From Caballeronia sordidicola (GTDB lineage: Bacteria > Pseudomonadota > Gammaproteobacteria > Burkholderiales > Burkholderiaceae), in the NCBI RefSeq assembly GCF_002220365.1, contig NZ_MTHB01000246.1, positions 62,001 through 126,000 of the forward strand: 64,000 nucleotides of DNA, given 5' to 3'. The notes below the pieces were generated by a model. That model was given only the letters and a program-made list of their open reading frames with translations, made no database searches and was not told the origin of the DNA. The translations under genes and the position numbers were made by a program. Every line of letters starts with the position of its first letter. Within the stretch, counting starts at the first letter, position 1. Positions 1-7,919 of this stretch are shown here, one piece after another.

Positions 1-36
1 CTACCTGGTCTCGGCCGCTCTCCTGAATGTGTCGCG

Positions 37-963
37 CTAGGCCCAGTGGCGGGTCAGGAACGCAGCCACCTCGTCGAGCGCGCGGCGCGCGGTCGGCAAG
101 TCTCTCGTCGCGCTCTGGAAGACGTGGTGCAGCCCTTCGAAGATATCGAGCCGCACCTCGCCGCCTTTGTCCGCGGCCGCCTGCGCATAGCGCCGTGCGT
201 CGTCGAGCAGGATCTCGTCTGCGCCCACCTGGATGAGCAATGGCGGCAGGACCTCGGGCACGGCGTAGAGCGGGGACGCCCGGCCGTCCTTCGGATCGGC
301 GCCGGCAAGATAGGCTCCTGCAGGCCCGCGAAGCATTTCCGGCTGGAAGATGGGGTCGTGGATGTCGGGACTGACGAACGAGGCGCCGGTCATCGCCAGA
401 TCGAGCCATGGCGAAAAAACCGAGATGGACGCTATTGCCGGCGCGGTCGTCGCCGTATCGCCCAGCACGCTGAGCGCCAGTCCGCCACCCGCGGAGTCGC
501 CGACCAGCGCGACTTGCGAGACGCCTTGGCGGCCCAACCAGCGGCGAAGCGCGGCGGCGGCCCCGGGCGCGGCCGGGAACACATGCTCCGGCGCCAGTGG
601 ATAGTCGGCGACGAACGCCGCGACCCCGGCGCGAACCGCCACCTGGCTGGCCAGTCCGCGATAGGCCTTGGCCGAGCCCAGCATGTAGGCGCCGCCGTGC
701 AGGAAAAGGATCGCCCGGCCAGCCGGCGCGCCGGTCGGCCGCACCCACCAGCCGCTGACTCCGTCGCGGTCGACGGCTTCCAGGGTCACGCCATCGGCGA
801 TCGGCGTCCTGGCGATCAGCGTGTCATAGGTCTCGCGCTGATTGCCGGTCGGGTTCGAGAATAGACCGTGGATCTCGGCGAGCACAGCTTGCTCAATCTG
901 GCGCTCGTCGGCGGACAGAACGTGCCGGGTCTCAACGGAGGTCGTCTTGGTGGCGGTAGTCAT
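37..963 (-). CDS. HSL-family (family IV) carboxylesterase, alpha/beta hydrolase
   Basis: Predicted cytoplasmic esterase of 308 aa. Seen: oxyanion-hole motif HGGA at residues 89-92, nucleophile elbow GDSAGG at 155-160 (Ser157), and Asp249 and His280 where the rest of the triad is expected. Family knowledge: hormone-sensitive-lipase-type esterases hydrolyse short acyl esters; the physiological substrate cannot be read here. The ATG at 961-963 has an AAGGTGA ribosome site six bases upstream and gives the usual family length; the frame stays open to 1098 but that would run through the divergent promoter. It is transcribed away from the LysR gene at 1098, which is its probable regulator. Confidence 0.9.
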   Translation of the reverse strand: MTTATKTTSVETRHVLSADERQIEQAVLAEIHGLFSNPTGNQRETYDTLIARTPIADGVTLEAVDRDGVSGWWVRPTGAPAGRAILFLHGGAYMLGSAKAYRGLASQVAVRAGVAAFVADYPLAPEHVFPAAPGAAAALRRWLGRQGVSQVALVGDSAGGGLALSVLGDTATTAPAIASISVFSPWLDLAMTGASFVSPDIHDPIFQPEMLRGPAGAYLAGADPKDGRASPLYAVPEVLPPLLIQVGADEILLDDARRYAQAAADKGGEVRLDIFEGLHHVFQSATRDLPTARRALDEVAAFLTRHWA

Positions 964-983
964 GTAATTCACCTTTGATTTAT

Positions 984-1094
984 GGGGCTGGAACTGTCCA
1001 GCCCCCTCTGACGTCAGGATCATCCATTTCCATCTGGCGCGGAAGCCGGGTTCCTGGAATACAATCCATTCCTGACAGGAAGTATTGGGAACCC
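984..1094. promoter_or_regulatory. Divergent esterase/LysR control region with inverted repeats
   Basis: The 134-bp gap between the two start codons holds a perfect 9-bp inverted repeat, GGGGCTGGA at 984-992 and its complement at 997-1005. Nearer the LysR gene is a long imperfect repeat: GGGTTCCTGGAATAC at 1048-1062 against GTATTGGGAACCC at 1082-1094, with GGAAT-N7-ATTCC (1056-1072) nested in it. LysR proteins typically bind such interrupted palindromes between themselves and a divergent target, so autoregulation and control of the esterase is inferred. Confidence 0.5.
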
Positions 1095-1097
1095 TCA

Positions 1098-2021
1098 ATG
1101 GACCGGCTTGACGCGATTCGCCTCTTCGTTCGTGTGATCGAACGCGGCAGCTTCTCGGCGGTCGCCCGGGAGACCGGGGTCGGCCAGTCGGCGGTCAGCA
1201 AACAGATCGCCGCCCTCGAAGCACACCTGGGTGCGCAACTGATGCGCCGCACCTCGCGGAGCATGACCCTCACCGACGCCGGCCAGGTTTTCTACGAATC
1301 CGCCTTGCGGCTGGTCGACGAATTCGACGCGGCGAAATCCCTGGTCGGACGCGGCCAGTCCGCGCCTTCTGGCCTGATCCGAGTAACCGTCGCCCCGGTG
1401 TTCGGGCGGCTCTACATCGTGCCGCGCCTTCCCGAGTTCTTCGCTCGCTATCCGGACATCTCCATCGAGGTCACCGGCTCCGGGCGCAACATCAACCTGA
1501 TCGAGGAAGGCGTCGACCTGGCGATTCGCAACGGAGAGCTCGCCGATTCGAGCATGATCGTGCGCCGCATCGCCACGACGCCTTTCGCAACCGTCGCCAC
1601 GCCGGCCTATCTCGCAGTCCGCGGCACGCCGCGGACTCCCACCGACCTCGACACCCACGCCTGCCTGATTTTTGCCCCGCTCCACGAACCGCTGCCGTGG
1701 GAGTTCCGGGACGGATCGAGGCCCGTTCTGCATCACCCACGGTCGAACTTCCGCACGGCCGACGCGGAACAGATCCGCGCCGCGGTGCTCGCCGACCTCG
1801 GCCTCGCCCACGGCCCGCTCTGGGCGTTCTCGCCCGAGATCGCCTCGGGCGCGCTGCGCGTCGTACTGGCGGATTACGCCCCCGGTCCGCTCGCGATCAG
1901 CGCCGTCCACCCCGCCGGCCGCCGCCTGCCCACCAAGGTCAGGGTGTTCATCGACTTCCTGGTGGAGACTCTGGCGGCCAATCCGGCGCTGACGGGACAC
2001 TTGAGCCGAGTCGACATTTAA
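1098..2021 (+). CDS. LysR-family transcriptional regulator
   Basis: 307-aa DNA-binding regulator. The N-terminal winged helix-turn-helix (about residues 1-60) has the family signature: FSAVARETGVGQSAVSKQ followed by LEAHLGAQLMRRTSR and a T-D-A-G. The rest (about 90-295) is a periplasmic-binding-protein-like effector domain. The ATG at 1098 opens directly on the conserved MDRLDAIRLF block; the open frame extends to 975 but that adds no recognisable sequence. Divergent to the esterase gene, 134 bp away, which is the classic arrangement for a LysR activator and its single target. The inducer is unknown. Confidence 0.93.
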   Translation: MDRLDAIRLFVRVIERGSFSAVARETGVGQSAVSKQIAALEAHLGAQLMRRTSRSMTLTDAGQVFYESALRLVDEFDAAKSLVGRGQSAPSGLIRVTVAPVFGRLYIVPRLPEFFARYPDISIEVTGSGRNINLIEEGVDLAIRNGELADSSMIVRRIATTPFATVATPAYLAVRGTPRTPTDLDTHACLIFAPLHEPLPWEFRDGSRPVLHHPRSNFRTADAEQIRAAVLADLGLAHGPLWAFSPEIASGALRVVLADYAPGPLAISAVHPAGRRLPTKVRVFIDFLVETLAANPALTGHLSRVDI

Positions 2022-2127
2022 CGGCGTCGGCATTTCCGGTTCACGGTTCACCAAGGAACGCGCGGTGCCATGGCTTATCCCGTGATCTCGTCCCGTGCGC
2101 ACAAGCCGTTTTCAACGCTACCTTGAT

Positions 2128-2146
2128 TTATTGAACGATGGGTCAT
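2128..2146. promoter_or_regulatory. TetR operator, copy 1
   Basis: TTATTGAACGATGGGTCAT, ending 11 bp before the TetR start codon. It contains the inverted half-sites TGAAC and GGTCA around a 4-bp spacer. A copy differing at one base lies at 2802-2820 before the next gene. Two such copies in front of the regulator and its neighbour are what autorepression by a TetR protein predicts. Confidence 0.75.
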
Positions 2147-2157
2147 AATATCCACTC

Positions 2158-2787
2158 ATGATAAAAACCTCCTCCCTGCCACAGCCTGCCGACCGCTCTC
2201 AGGAGCGTGGACGACCCCGTGAGTTCGATCTCGACGAAGTCATCGATTCCGCCGGGCGGGTGTTCTGGGAGGGCGGTTATCACGCGACCTCGGTCGGAAC
2301 CTTATGCGATGCAACCGGGCTGCTGCGCGGCAGCCTGTACGGCGCATTCGGCGACAAGCACGGGCTTCTGATCGTTGCGTTCGAGCGTTATGCCGACGGT
2401 GCGGTTGCCCGGCTCAAAGAGCGTCTGGAAGCCGATCTGCCGCCGCGTGAATGCCTGCGCCAAGCGTTGCTTCATTACACCCGGCTCAGTGCCGACCTGT
2501 CCGGCCGCCATGGATGTTTCATCACGAACGCGGCGCTCGAACTGCTTCCGGCGGACGAAGTATTGCGGCCATACATCGAAACCACACTCCAGCGCATTGG
2601 TGCCCAGTTGACCGCGGCGGTGATCCGCGGCCAGCAAGCGGGAGACTTCAACGCCGATCTCGACGAAAACGCCGTTGGCATTTTCTTGCTATGTATCGTG
2701 CAAGGACTGCGGGTACTGGGCAAAGTCGAGATAAGCGAAAAGAAGCTGACTGGCATCGTCGATATGACCCTGCGTGCGCTGCTCTAA
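2158..2787 (+). CDS. TetR-family transcriptional repressor
   Basis: 209 aa. The N-terminal helix-turn-helix spans about residues 20-70: GRPREFDLDEVIDSA, then GYHATSVGTLCDATG and GSLYGAFGDKHGLL, which is the TetR_N signature. The C-terminal two-thirds is the helical ligand domain of the group annotated as TetR_C in quinone/electrophile-responsive repressors; the inducer is not deducible. The downstream EamA exporter begins 31 bp after the stop and shares the operator sequence, so this is a local repressor of an efflux gene. No good ribosome site precedes the ATG; the operator lies immediately upstream. Confidence 0.92.
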   Translation: MIKTSSLPQPADRSQERGRPREFDLDEVIDSAGRVFWEGGYHATSVGTLCDATGLLRGSLYGAFGDKHGLLIVAFERYADGAVARLKERLEADLPPRECLRQALLHYTRLSADLSGRHGCFITNAALELLPADEVLRPYIETTLQRIGAQLTAAVIRGQQAGDFNADLDENAVGIFLLCIVQGLRVLGKVEISEKKLTGIVDMTLRALL

Positions 2788-2801
2788 AAAATTTTCCCTA
2801 A

Positions 2802-2820
2802 TTATTGAACGATAGGTCAT
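2802..2820. promoter_or_regulatory. TetR operator, copy 2 (overlaps the exporter start codon)
   Basis: TTATTGAACGATAGGTCAT, identical to copy 1 (2128-2146) except for one base. Its last two bases are the first two of the ATG at 2819. Either the exporter mRNA is nearly leaderless or the true start lies further in, for instance the in-frame ATG at 2909. Confidence 0.75.
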
Positions 2821-3835
2821 GAATAAACTAGTCGAGGATCGAGCGACGGTCGCGGGGTACCCGGCCGCTGCGCACAACACATCCCTTGTTACTGTGCGCC
2901 GCGGATACATGACAGGTGTAGCGCTCTGCGTGTGCGCAACAGTTTTGATGGGCATCATGTTTCCCGTCATGACAAGCGCACTCCGGCATGTCGATCCATT
3001 CACCTTTACGTCACTGCGTTACGTGATCGCCGGCAGCGCGTTTCTGGTCCTGATGCGGGTGAAGGAAGGCCCAAGCGCGTTCCGGTTCAAAGGCGAACCT
3101 ATCGCGCTTGCCTGGCTGCTGGGGTCAATCGGCTTTTGTGGATTCGGTTCTTTTGTTTTTCTGGGCCAACAATTGGCCGGACGCGACGGCGCGCTCACTG
3201 CATCGATCATGATGGCAACCCAGCCGATGATGGGTCTGATCGTGAATTCGATCGTGCGCAAGATGCTGCCGCCGTTGTATTCGTTTCTTTTTATCCTGAT
3301 GTCGTTTGCCGGGGTCGCGCTGGTCGTGACAAAAGGCAATATCGCGGCGCTCCTGAGCGAGCCTCAGCACTACTCGGCGAACGCGTTGATTGTGGTGGGC
3401 GCGCTCTGCTGGGTGATCTACACGTTCAGTGCGTCATACTTCAAAAGCTGGTCCGCGCTCAAATACACAACGATGACAACCCTGCTGGGCCTGACCACGA
3501 TCATTGGGCTGAACGTGCTGTTATTCGCGCTTCATGTCGTGCCGGTACCGACCACGGCAATGCTGATCGCCATCGTCCCTCACCTGCTTTATATGGGACC
3601 CGTTGCGGGTTTTACGGCCATTCTGTTCTGGAACATGGGGAACAGGATCCTTACTCCACTCAATGGCGTGCTGTTCATGGATGTGCTGCCCGTGACAACA
3701 TTCGTGGTGTCGGCGATGAGCGGATTAATCCCGACCCATATGCAGATTGCAGGCGCGTGCATGACAGGCGCGGCGCTGATTCTCAATAACCTTTATTTAC
3801 GCCGTCGCACGCGGCGCGTTGCTGCCGGTTCATAA
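2819..3835 (+). CDS. EamA/DMT-superfamily membrane exporter
   Basis: 338 aa if started at 2819. Seen: about ten hydrophobic segments in two repeated five-helix halves, starting near residue 33 (GVALCVCATVLMG) and ending with a short Arg-rich tail (LRRRTRR). The first half carries the EamA pattern of a Pro in TM1 and PFTFTSLRYVIAG after it. Family knowledge: drug/metabolite transporters export amino acids, metabolites or toxic compounds; substrate unknown. The start is doubtful because the ATG at 2819 overlaps the operator and has no ribosome site; ATG 2909 would give 308 aa, closer to the usual length. Expected to be repressed by the upstream TetR. Confidence 0.88.
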   Translation: MNKLVEDRATVAGYPAAAHNTSLVTVRRGYMTGVALCVCATVLMGIMFPVMTSALRHVDPFTFTSLRYVIAGSAFLVLMRVKEGPSAFRFKGEPIALAWLLGSIGFCGFGSFVFLGQQLAGRDGALTASIMMATQPMMGLIVNSIVRKMLPPLYSFLFILMSFAGVALVVTKGNIAALLSEPQHYSANALIVVGALCWVIYTFSASYFKSWSALKYTTMTTLLGLTTIIGLNVLLFALHVVPVPTTAMLIAIVPHLLYMGPVAGFTAILFWNMGNRILTPLNGVLFMDVLPVTTFVVSAMSGLIPTHMQIAGACMTGAALILNNLYLRRRTRRVAAGS

Positions 3836-3838
3836 AAC

Positions 3839-3867
3839 CGGGCCGGTACCCGAATGACACCGGCCCG
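3839..3867 (-). terminator. Intrinsic terminator between convergent genes
   Basis: Perfect 9-bp stem, CGGGCCGGT (3839-3847) and ACCGGCCCG (3859-3867). On the minus strand the stem is followed by GTTTTAT, so it best ends the small gene at 3873-4097; on the plus strand it lies just after the exporter stop and may act there weakly. Confidence 0.65.
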
Positions 3868-3872
3868 CGTCG

Positions 3873-4097
3873 TCAAACAACCTGGAACGGCGCTCGCGGC
3901 ACTGTATCTCCGTCCAGACTGGCTATCGCCCAGACGACCGCGAAATTCGTCGCGGCATTATGCGAAGCGAAACGGCCAAGGGTGCCGTGCGAGCGTTGAT
4001 TCCCATGCTCGTCCCGGATGATCACGAATGAATCGAAGGCGCCTTGGGCGGGGGCAACCATGGGTCGTATAGTCGATCCTCGGTATTGCATTTCCAT
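3873..4097 (-). CDS. Small hypothetical protein, 74 aa
   Basis: Family not recognised. The protein starts MEMQYRGSTIRP and is soluble, with a central FVIIRDEHGNQRSHGTLGRF stretch that could form a small beta sheet, then an alanine-rich helix. The ATG at 4095-4097 is chosen because AGAGAGAGGG lies six bases upstream; a TTG at 4127 would add ten residues but lacks such a site. It faces the exporter convergently and has its own terminator, so it is a single-gene unit. No signal peptide. Confidence 0.6.
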   Translation of the reverse strand: MEMQYRGSTIRPMVAPAQGAFDSFVIIRDEHGNQRSHGTLGRFASHNAATNFAVVWAIASLDGDTVPRAPFQVV

Positions 4098-4290
4098 ATT
4101 CAGCCCTCTCTCTTTAGGTTGATGCAATGAACGCCGGAGTAAAAAACCAGAAACGATTTCGTTGTCGATGCATCTATGCGCAGCGCCTAATATTCAATAT
4201 GCCAAAGCGTGAAACCAAAACCCGGATAATTGAATGTTGCATGCGACGGCCCTTTCAATTCAACTTACCGCGCCACGCTGCGCGCCGTGA

Positions 4291-4524
4291 TCAAACAACC
4301 GTGTTCACGCATTCGAGCATTCTTTGCACAGTGGCATGCTGGGTTGGCGTCAGTTCCGGATAACGCGCCAGATCGATTACACGCTTGCGCCAATAAGCCT
4401 GACCGAGTAACGAACCCCTTCGCTCGTCGCTCCAGCGCGGAACGATCCGTTCCAGATGCGCGATCTCTTGCTCAACCAATAATGGATGTCGAGGGGCTGT
4501 TTGAAAGGTCTGGTCAAAGCTCAC
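4291..4524 (-). CDS. Small hypothetical protein, 77 aa
   Basis: Not recognised. The sequence is helical and charged (LVEQEIAHLERIVPRWSDE, then YWRKRVIDLARYPELTPTQ), with no membrane segment or signal peptide. The start is a GTG at 4522-4524 with TGGAGC about nine bases upstream. The palindrome at 4578-4599 lies 54 bp upstream of this start, so this gene could be under its control. Codon use resembles the neighbours. Function unknown; a small intracellular regulatory or stress protein would fit but is a guess. Confidence 0.55.
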   Translation of the reverse strand: MSFDQTFQTAPRHPLLVEQEIAHLERIVPRWSDERRGSLLGQAYWRKRVIDLARYPELTPTQHATVQRMLECVNTVV

Positions 4525-4923
4525 GGCTCATGCTCCAGTAACAAAGCAGCCGACATTACCGTGACTTCGCCGACAGCGAATCCTCAATTCTGAGGATTCA
4601 CGCTAGGCGGTAACGTCTAGTAATCACCTTCGGGCAAAAGTCATGAATATGAAGGCATAGGCGCACCGGGCCAGTGCGGCAAATGACCGTTATTGGGCAG
4701 AGGGGAATAGTGCCAAGAGTTCGCGATAACCAGACCGAATTCAATTCAGCTGGCATGCCAAGCTTACATTTTCGCCGCACGTCTGTTGCAGCGGATACTC
4801 AACCGTGTTCGACCGTCTTCGCTCCGATTCGAACAGCACATTGGCCGGCCGCAGCGTTCACCAAACGATTATTTCCGCCTGGCGGGTATTCATATAAATA
4901 CTTTTCGCCCGCGCACCGCTTTA
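4525..4923. other. Intergenic region, 399 bp
   Basis: Lies between the GTG start of the 77-aa gene and the stop of the LuxR-type gene, both on the minus strand. Apart from the palindrome at 4578-4599 I see no convincing gene, and no terminator with a U-tract for the LuxR transcript. Confidence 0.5.
4578..4599. promoter_or_regulatory. Palindrome, left copy flanking the LuxR/monooxygenase locus
   Basis: Perfect 9-bp arms GAATCCTCA and TGAGGATTC around ATTC. The 18-bp core ATCCTCAATTCTGAGGAT recurs with one change at 7922-7943 in the right copy (7920-7945). No U-tract follows on either strand, which argues against a simple terminator. Size and symmetry are compatible with a LuxR-type or other dimeric regulator site. 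Confidence 0.5.
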
Positions 4924-5688
4924 CTACTGCCCATTTGTCTGTACCGCGCGAATCAGTTTGGAGCGGCTTCCAACACCGAGTTTATGGAAAGAACGGTCAA
5001 TGTGCGTTCGGACCGTCGTATAAGAAATGCCCAGCCGGAATGCAATTTCCTTGTCGAGCAGCCCCTCCACCACCAGCCCGACCACATCCCGCTCACGGGC
5101 CGTCAGGTTCTTCAGGACGTCCTCTGAAATCAGCTTGGCGTGCGGTCCAGACGGCTTCGCCATACCCGCTGCAGCCCGCGCTCGCGCGAGTGCTGCGGTA
5201 AAAGCCGGGCGAACGAACTCGGCCATGGCGAGGTCGTGATCGGAGAAATCTTCCCGATGTTTGCCGCGCCAGATGCGCAGGTCGCCTATGTTCGAATCGC
5301 CCGCCCACGCATACATGTTCATGCCCCAGTGCAAACCGTCACGACGCAGAAAGTCGTTGAACAGTTCAGTGCGCACCAGTTCGCCCTGCGGAATCTTGTC
5401 GGTCACACGAACCGCCTCGCGGCAATTTTGCAACCGCGGCGTCACGGTATCGCGGTACTGGTAGTACTTCTCGTACTCGGACAGGTTGTCTTCCGACATG
5501 TTGAACGAGACCCGATTGACGAATTCCTTCTTCGTCTCGTCCCATACATACGACCCGAGATGGTCCGCGCGCAGCAAGCTGAGCATGCGCACGCCCACTT
5601 CCTGCCGCATCAACTGCTCAGGAAGTGAATCGGCAAGCACGGCGAAGATGTCGGAAACCAGGCCGGTTTCTCGGCTCGTCAAATACAT
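4924..5688 (-). CDS. LuxR-type transcriptional regulator
   Basis: 254 aa. The C-terminus (about 188-245) is a GerE/LuxR helix-turn-helix: LTARERDVVGLVVEGLLDKE, then ISYTTVRTHIDRSFHKLG. The N-terminal 170 residues look like a GAF-type sensor domain (LRADHLGSYVWDE, YYQYRDTV) rather than a clear acyl-homoserine-lactone domain, and no receiver domain is present. No luxI-type synthase is nearby, so any ligand would come from elsewhere. Divergent to the flavin monooxygenase gene at 5960, with a 271-bp shared control region, so it probably regulates that gene and itself. Confidence 0.88.
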   Translation of the reverse strand: MYLTSRETGLVSDIFAVLADSLPEQLMRQEVGVRMLSLLRADHLGSYVWDETKKEFVNRVSFNMSEDNLSEYEKYYQYRDTVTPRLQNCREAVRVTDKIPQGELVRTELFNDFLRRDGLHWGMNMYAWAGDSNIGDLRIWRGKHREDFSDHDLAMAEFVRPAFTAALARARAAAGMAKPSGPHAKLISEDVLKNLTARERDVVGLVVEGLLDKEIAFRLGISYTTVRTHIDRSFHKLGVGSRSKLIRAVQTNGQ

Positions 5689-5775
5689 AGGCTGGTTGAT
5701 GCCCGGGTCAATGGCTCACGCACGTTTTCTCCACACGCAAGCCTTCACATTTTGAGATGCCGCCCCGCAGACTAC

Positions 5776-5853
5776 ACGGACGATATTGGCGATTCAAGTC
5801 TGTTTCGTCCGTGCCGTTAAATAGTTCGCCGTCATTTCAACTGACCGGCCAGT
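5776..5853. promoter_or_regulatory. Divergent LuxR/monooxygenase control region
   Basis: Within the 271-bp divergent gap there is a 9-bp inverted repeat, CACGGACGA at 5776-5784 and its complement at 5806-5814, and a shorter near-palindrome ACTGACCGGCCAGT at 5840-5853 with CTG/CAG ends reminiscent of lux-type boxes. Either could bind the divergent LuxR protein; this is inference from position and symmetry only. Confidence 0.35.
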
Positions 5854-5959
5854 CGTTTGAACGCATCGCGAGGCGGCGGCGGCGCAACAGAATCAGGCCG
5901 CCGGCGCCCAATCCCGACTTCTATAAATCCGGAAGTATTTCTACCAGACAGGGAAATGC

Positions 5960-7732
5960 ATGGCCTTCATTCCAAATCTACGTCGCCGCAAACCCATTAC
6001 TGCAGCCGGTGAAACCGCTCCGGCTTCGCAACCCAGCTTTGGTTATATCGATACCCTGTTCGACTACGGCGCATTGCTCGCTTCATCGCCGGATTCGCTT
6101 GGCAAACTGCCGGCAGCCGGAAACCCGACGATTGCGATTATCGGCGCGGGCATGAGCGGCCTCGTGTCGGCCTATGAACTTCTGCGTGCCGGCGCGTCGA
6201 ACGTCGTGCTGTACGAAGCGTCCGGGCGCATTGGGGGGCGCGCCTACAGTATTCCCTTTACGAATCAGGCGCCGGCATTCCTTGCCGAACTCGGCGCCAT
6301 GCGTTTCCCTCCCAGCGAATACAGTCTGTTCCATTACCTCGAGCGCTTCGGCATCCAGGCAAACTCGAGTTTCCCCGATCCCGGCGAAGTGCTGACCAAT
6401 CTCGGTTATCAAGGACAGACCTACACGTGGCCGGCGCAAGGCAACCCGCCCGATATGTTCGCGACTGTCCATGCAGGCTGGAGCGCGTTCATCAGCGATG
6501 GTTTCACGCCCTCCTCCGGACCGGCCTTGCTCGCACCGGTTGCCATTACCGAGTTGCTGCGCAACGGAAATCTAGGGGCGGCGCGCAATGCGTGGCAGGC
6601 GTATATCGACATGTTCGGTAACCAGAGCTTTTATAGCGCGCTGCAGACGCTGTTCAGCGGCGCGAACCCTCCCGGAGGCAAGCAATGGCGCAACCCGGAC
6701 GACTACGAGCTGTTTGGCGCGCTCGGCGTTGGATCGGGCGGACTCGGGCCTATGTACCCGGTCGCTTTCCTCGAGATCGTGCGCCTGATGGTCGATGAAC
6801 TCGAAACTGACCAGTTGTTCATTCCGGCGGGCATTGAATCGCTGGCAGACGCATTTAGCGCACAAGTATTTGGCGGTCTCTCGATTGCGCAGCGTGTCGT
6901 CAACAAGCCGGTGTCGCGCGTCACCCGTAATGGCGAAGGTGTGATGCTCACGCTGGCGGACGGATCGGTCCAGTTCGCCGATCGTGTCATCGTGACGGCC
7001 AGCACGCGGGCGATGCAGATCGACATGGCGTTGACCGCCCCCGCGTCGGCGCTCTCCGCGCAGCAGTGCTCGGCGGTCAATGACGTGCACCTGACCAGTT
7101 CGTCGAAAGTGTTCGTGATGACGCAGCGCAAATTCTGGCTCGACCAGAACCTGCCCGCGAATATCCAGACCGATACGCTGGTACGAGGCGTGTATTGCCT
7201 CGATTACGCACCCACGGACCCCAATGCGCCGGGCGTCGTATTGCTCAGTTATGCGTGGGAAGACGACGCCATCAAGCAACTTGCGCTCGGCAGCAATCAG
7301 CAGCGCGTGCAGCGACTGGTCGCCGACCTGGCACAGACCAATGCCGCGTTTGCGCAGTATGTCGTGCCGATCAATAACGACTACCAGACCTATGTGAAGA
7401 CCGTCGACTGGGACTTGCAGCAGGGTTATTACGGCGCATTCAAGCTGAATTTTGCCGGCGGCGATGCCCAGAGCCAGCAGTTGTTCTTCCAGTTCCAGGA
7501 CAGCCTGCAACCCGCGACGGATCCCTTCATCTATCTGGCCGGAGACAGTTGCTCATTTACCGGCGGATGGGTGGAAGGTGCGCTGCAAACGGGGATCAAT
7601 GCGGTGTGCGCAGTGATTCGGAGCCTGGGCGGCAGCGTTGTGCCGAATAACCCGCTGGATAATATGTCGCCTCCGTACGATTACAGCGGTGTATCGACCA
7701 GTGAGGAACGGGAGGCAAGCGGCTGGCGTTAG
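5960..7732 (+). CDS. iaaM: Tryptophan 2-monooxygenase-like flavoenzyme
   Basis: 590-aa flavin amine oxidase closest, by recall, to IaaM, which converts L-tryptophan to indole-3-acetamide in plant-associated bacteria. Seen: FAD-binding GAGMSG at 62-67, GRIGGRAYS, then GAMRFPPS (Arg115), LTSSSK (Lys383), a W in VDWDLQQG (Trp484) and GGWVEGALQT near the C-terminus. Arg115, Lys383 and Trp484 fall where IaaM has Arg98, Lys365 and Trp466, with a constant offset of 17-18. No indoleacetamide hydrolase gene (iaaH) is in the window, so the amide may be the product, or be hydrolysed elsewhere. Lysine- or phenylalanine-2-monooxygenase is the main alternative. The ATG has CAGGGA just upstream. No signal peptide. 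Confidence 0.8.
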   Translation: MAFIPNLRRRKPITAAGETAPASQPSFGYIDTLFDYGALLASSPDSLGKLPAAGNPTIAIIGAGMSGLVSAYELLRAGASNVVLYEASGRIGGRAYSIPFTNQAPAFLAELGAMRFPPSEYSLFHYLERFGIQANSSFPDPGEVLTNLGYQGQTYTWPAQGNPPDMFATVHAGWSAFISDGFTPSSGPALLAPVAITELLRNGNLGAARNAWQAYIDMFGNQSFYSALQTLFSGANPPGGKQWRNPDDYELFGALGVGSGGLGPMYPVAFLEIVRLMVDELETDQLFIPAGIESLADAFSAQVFGGLSIAQRVVNKPVSRVTRNGEGVMLTLADGSVQFADRVIVTASTRAMQIDMALTAPASALSAQQCSAVNDVHLTSSSKVFVMTQRKFWLDQNLPANIQTDTLVRGVYCLDYAPTDPNAPGVVLLSYAWEDDAIKQLALGSNQQRVQRLVADLAQTNAAFAQYVVPINNDYQTYVKTVDWDLQQGYYGAFKLNFAGGDAQSQQLFFQFQDSLQPATDPFIYLAGDSCSFTGGWVEGALQTGINAVCAVIRSLGGSVVPNNPLDNMSPPYDYSGVSTSEEREASGWR

Positions 7733-7773
7733 GACGCTCGATCGCGGAGCACGGACCGCGCAACCGCCAAAAA

Positions 7774-7796
7774 AAGACCCGCACAAGGCGGGTCTT
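7774..7796. terminator. Bidirectional terminator between monooxygenase and alcohol dehydrogenase genes
   Basis: Perfect 9-bp stem AAGACCCGC (7774-7782) with GCGGGTCTT (7788-7796) and a 5-nt loop, 42 bp after the monooxygenase stop. On the minus strand the stem runs into a seven-T tract, so it should also stop transcripts coming from the alcohol dehydrogenase gene. Confidence 0.8.
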
Positions 7797-7919
7797 AGTC
7801 TCTCAGTTTCGTATGGCTGAACGCGCAGGCTTTCTTTGGCACGTTCGCTTTGCCATCGGAGTTCGGTGTAGACGTCAATCCCCCCGGCTCGGTTACAACT
7901 TAACTGATTAGAGTGGGCT

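Noticed and set aside
46..864. 272-codon open frame antisense to the esterase gene
   Set aside because: Arg/Gly/Ala-rich with no motif; a shadow of the high-GC esterase codons.
1095..2102. 335-codon open frame antisense to the LysR gene
   Set aside because: No motif and Arg-rich; the plus strand encodes a clear LysR protein.
4578..4599. Terminator for the LuxR-type gene
   Set aside because: Stem is perfect but no U-tract on either strand and it lies 325 bp past the stop; its twin at 7920-7945 suggests another role.
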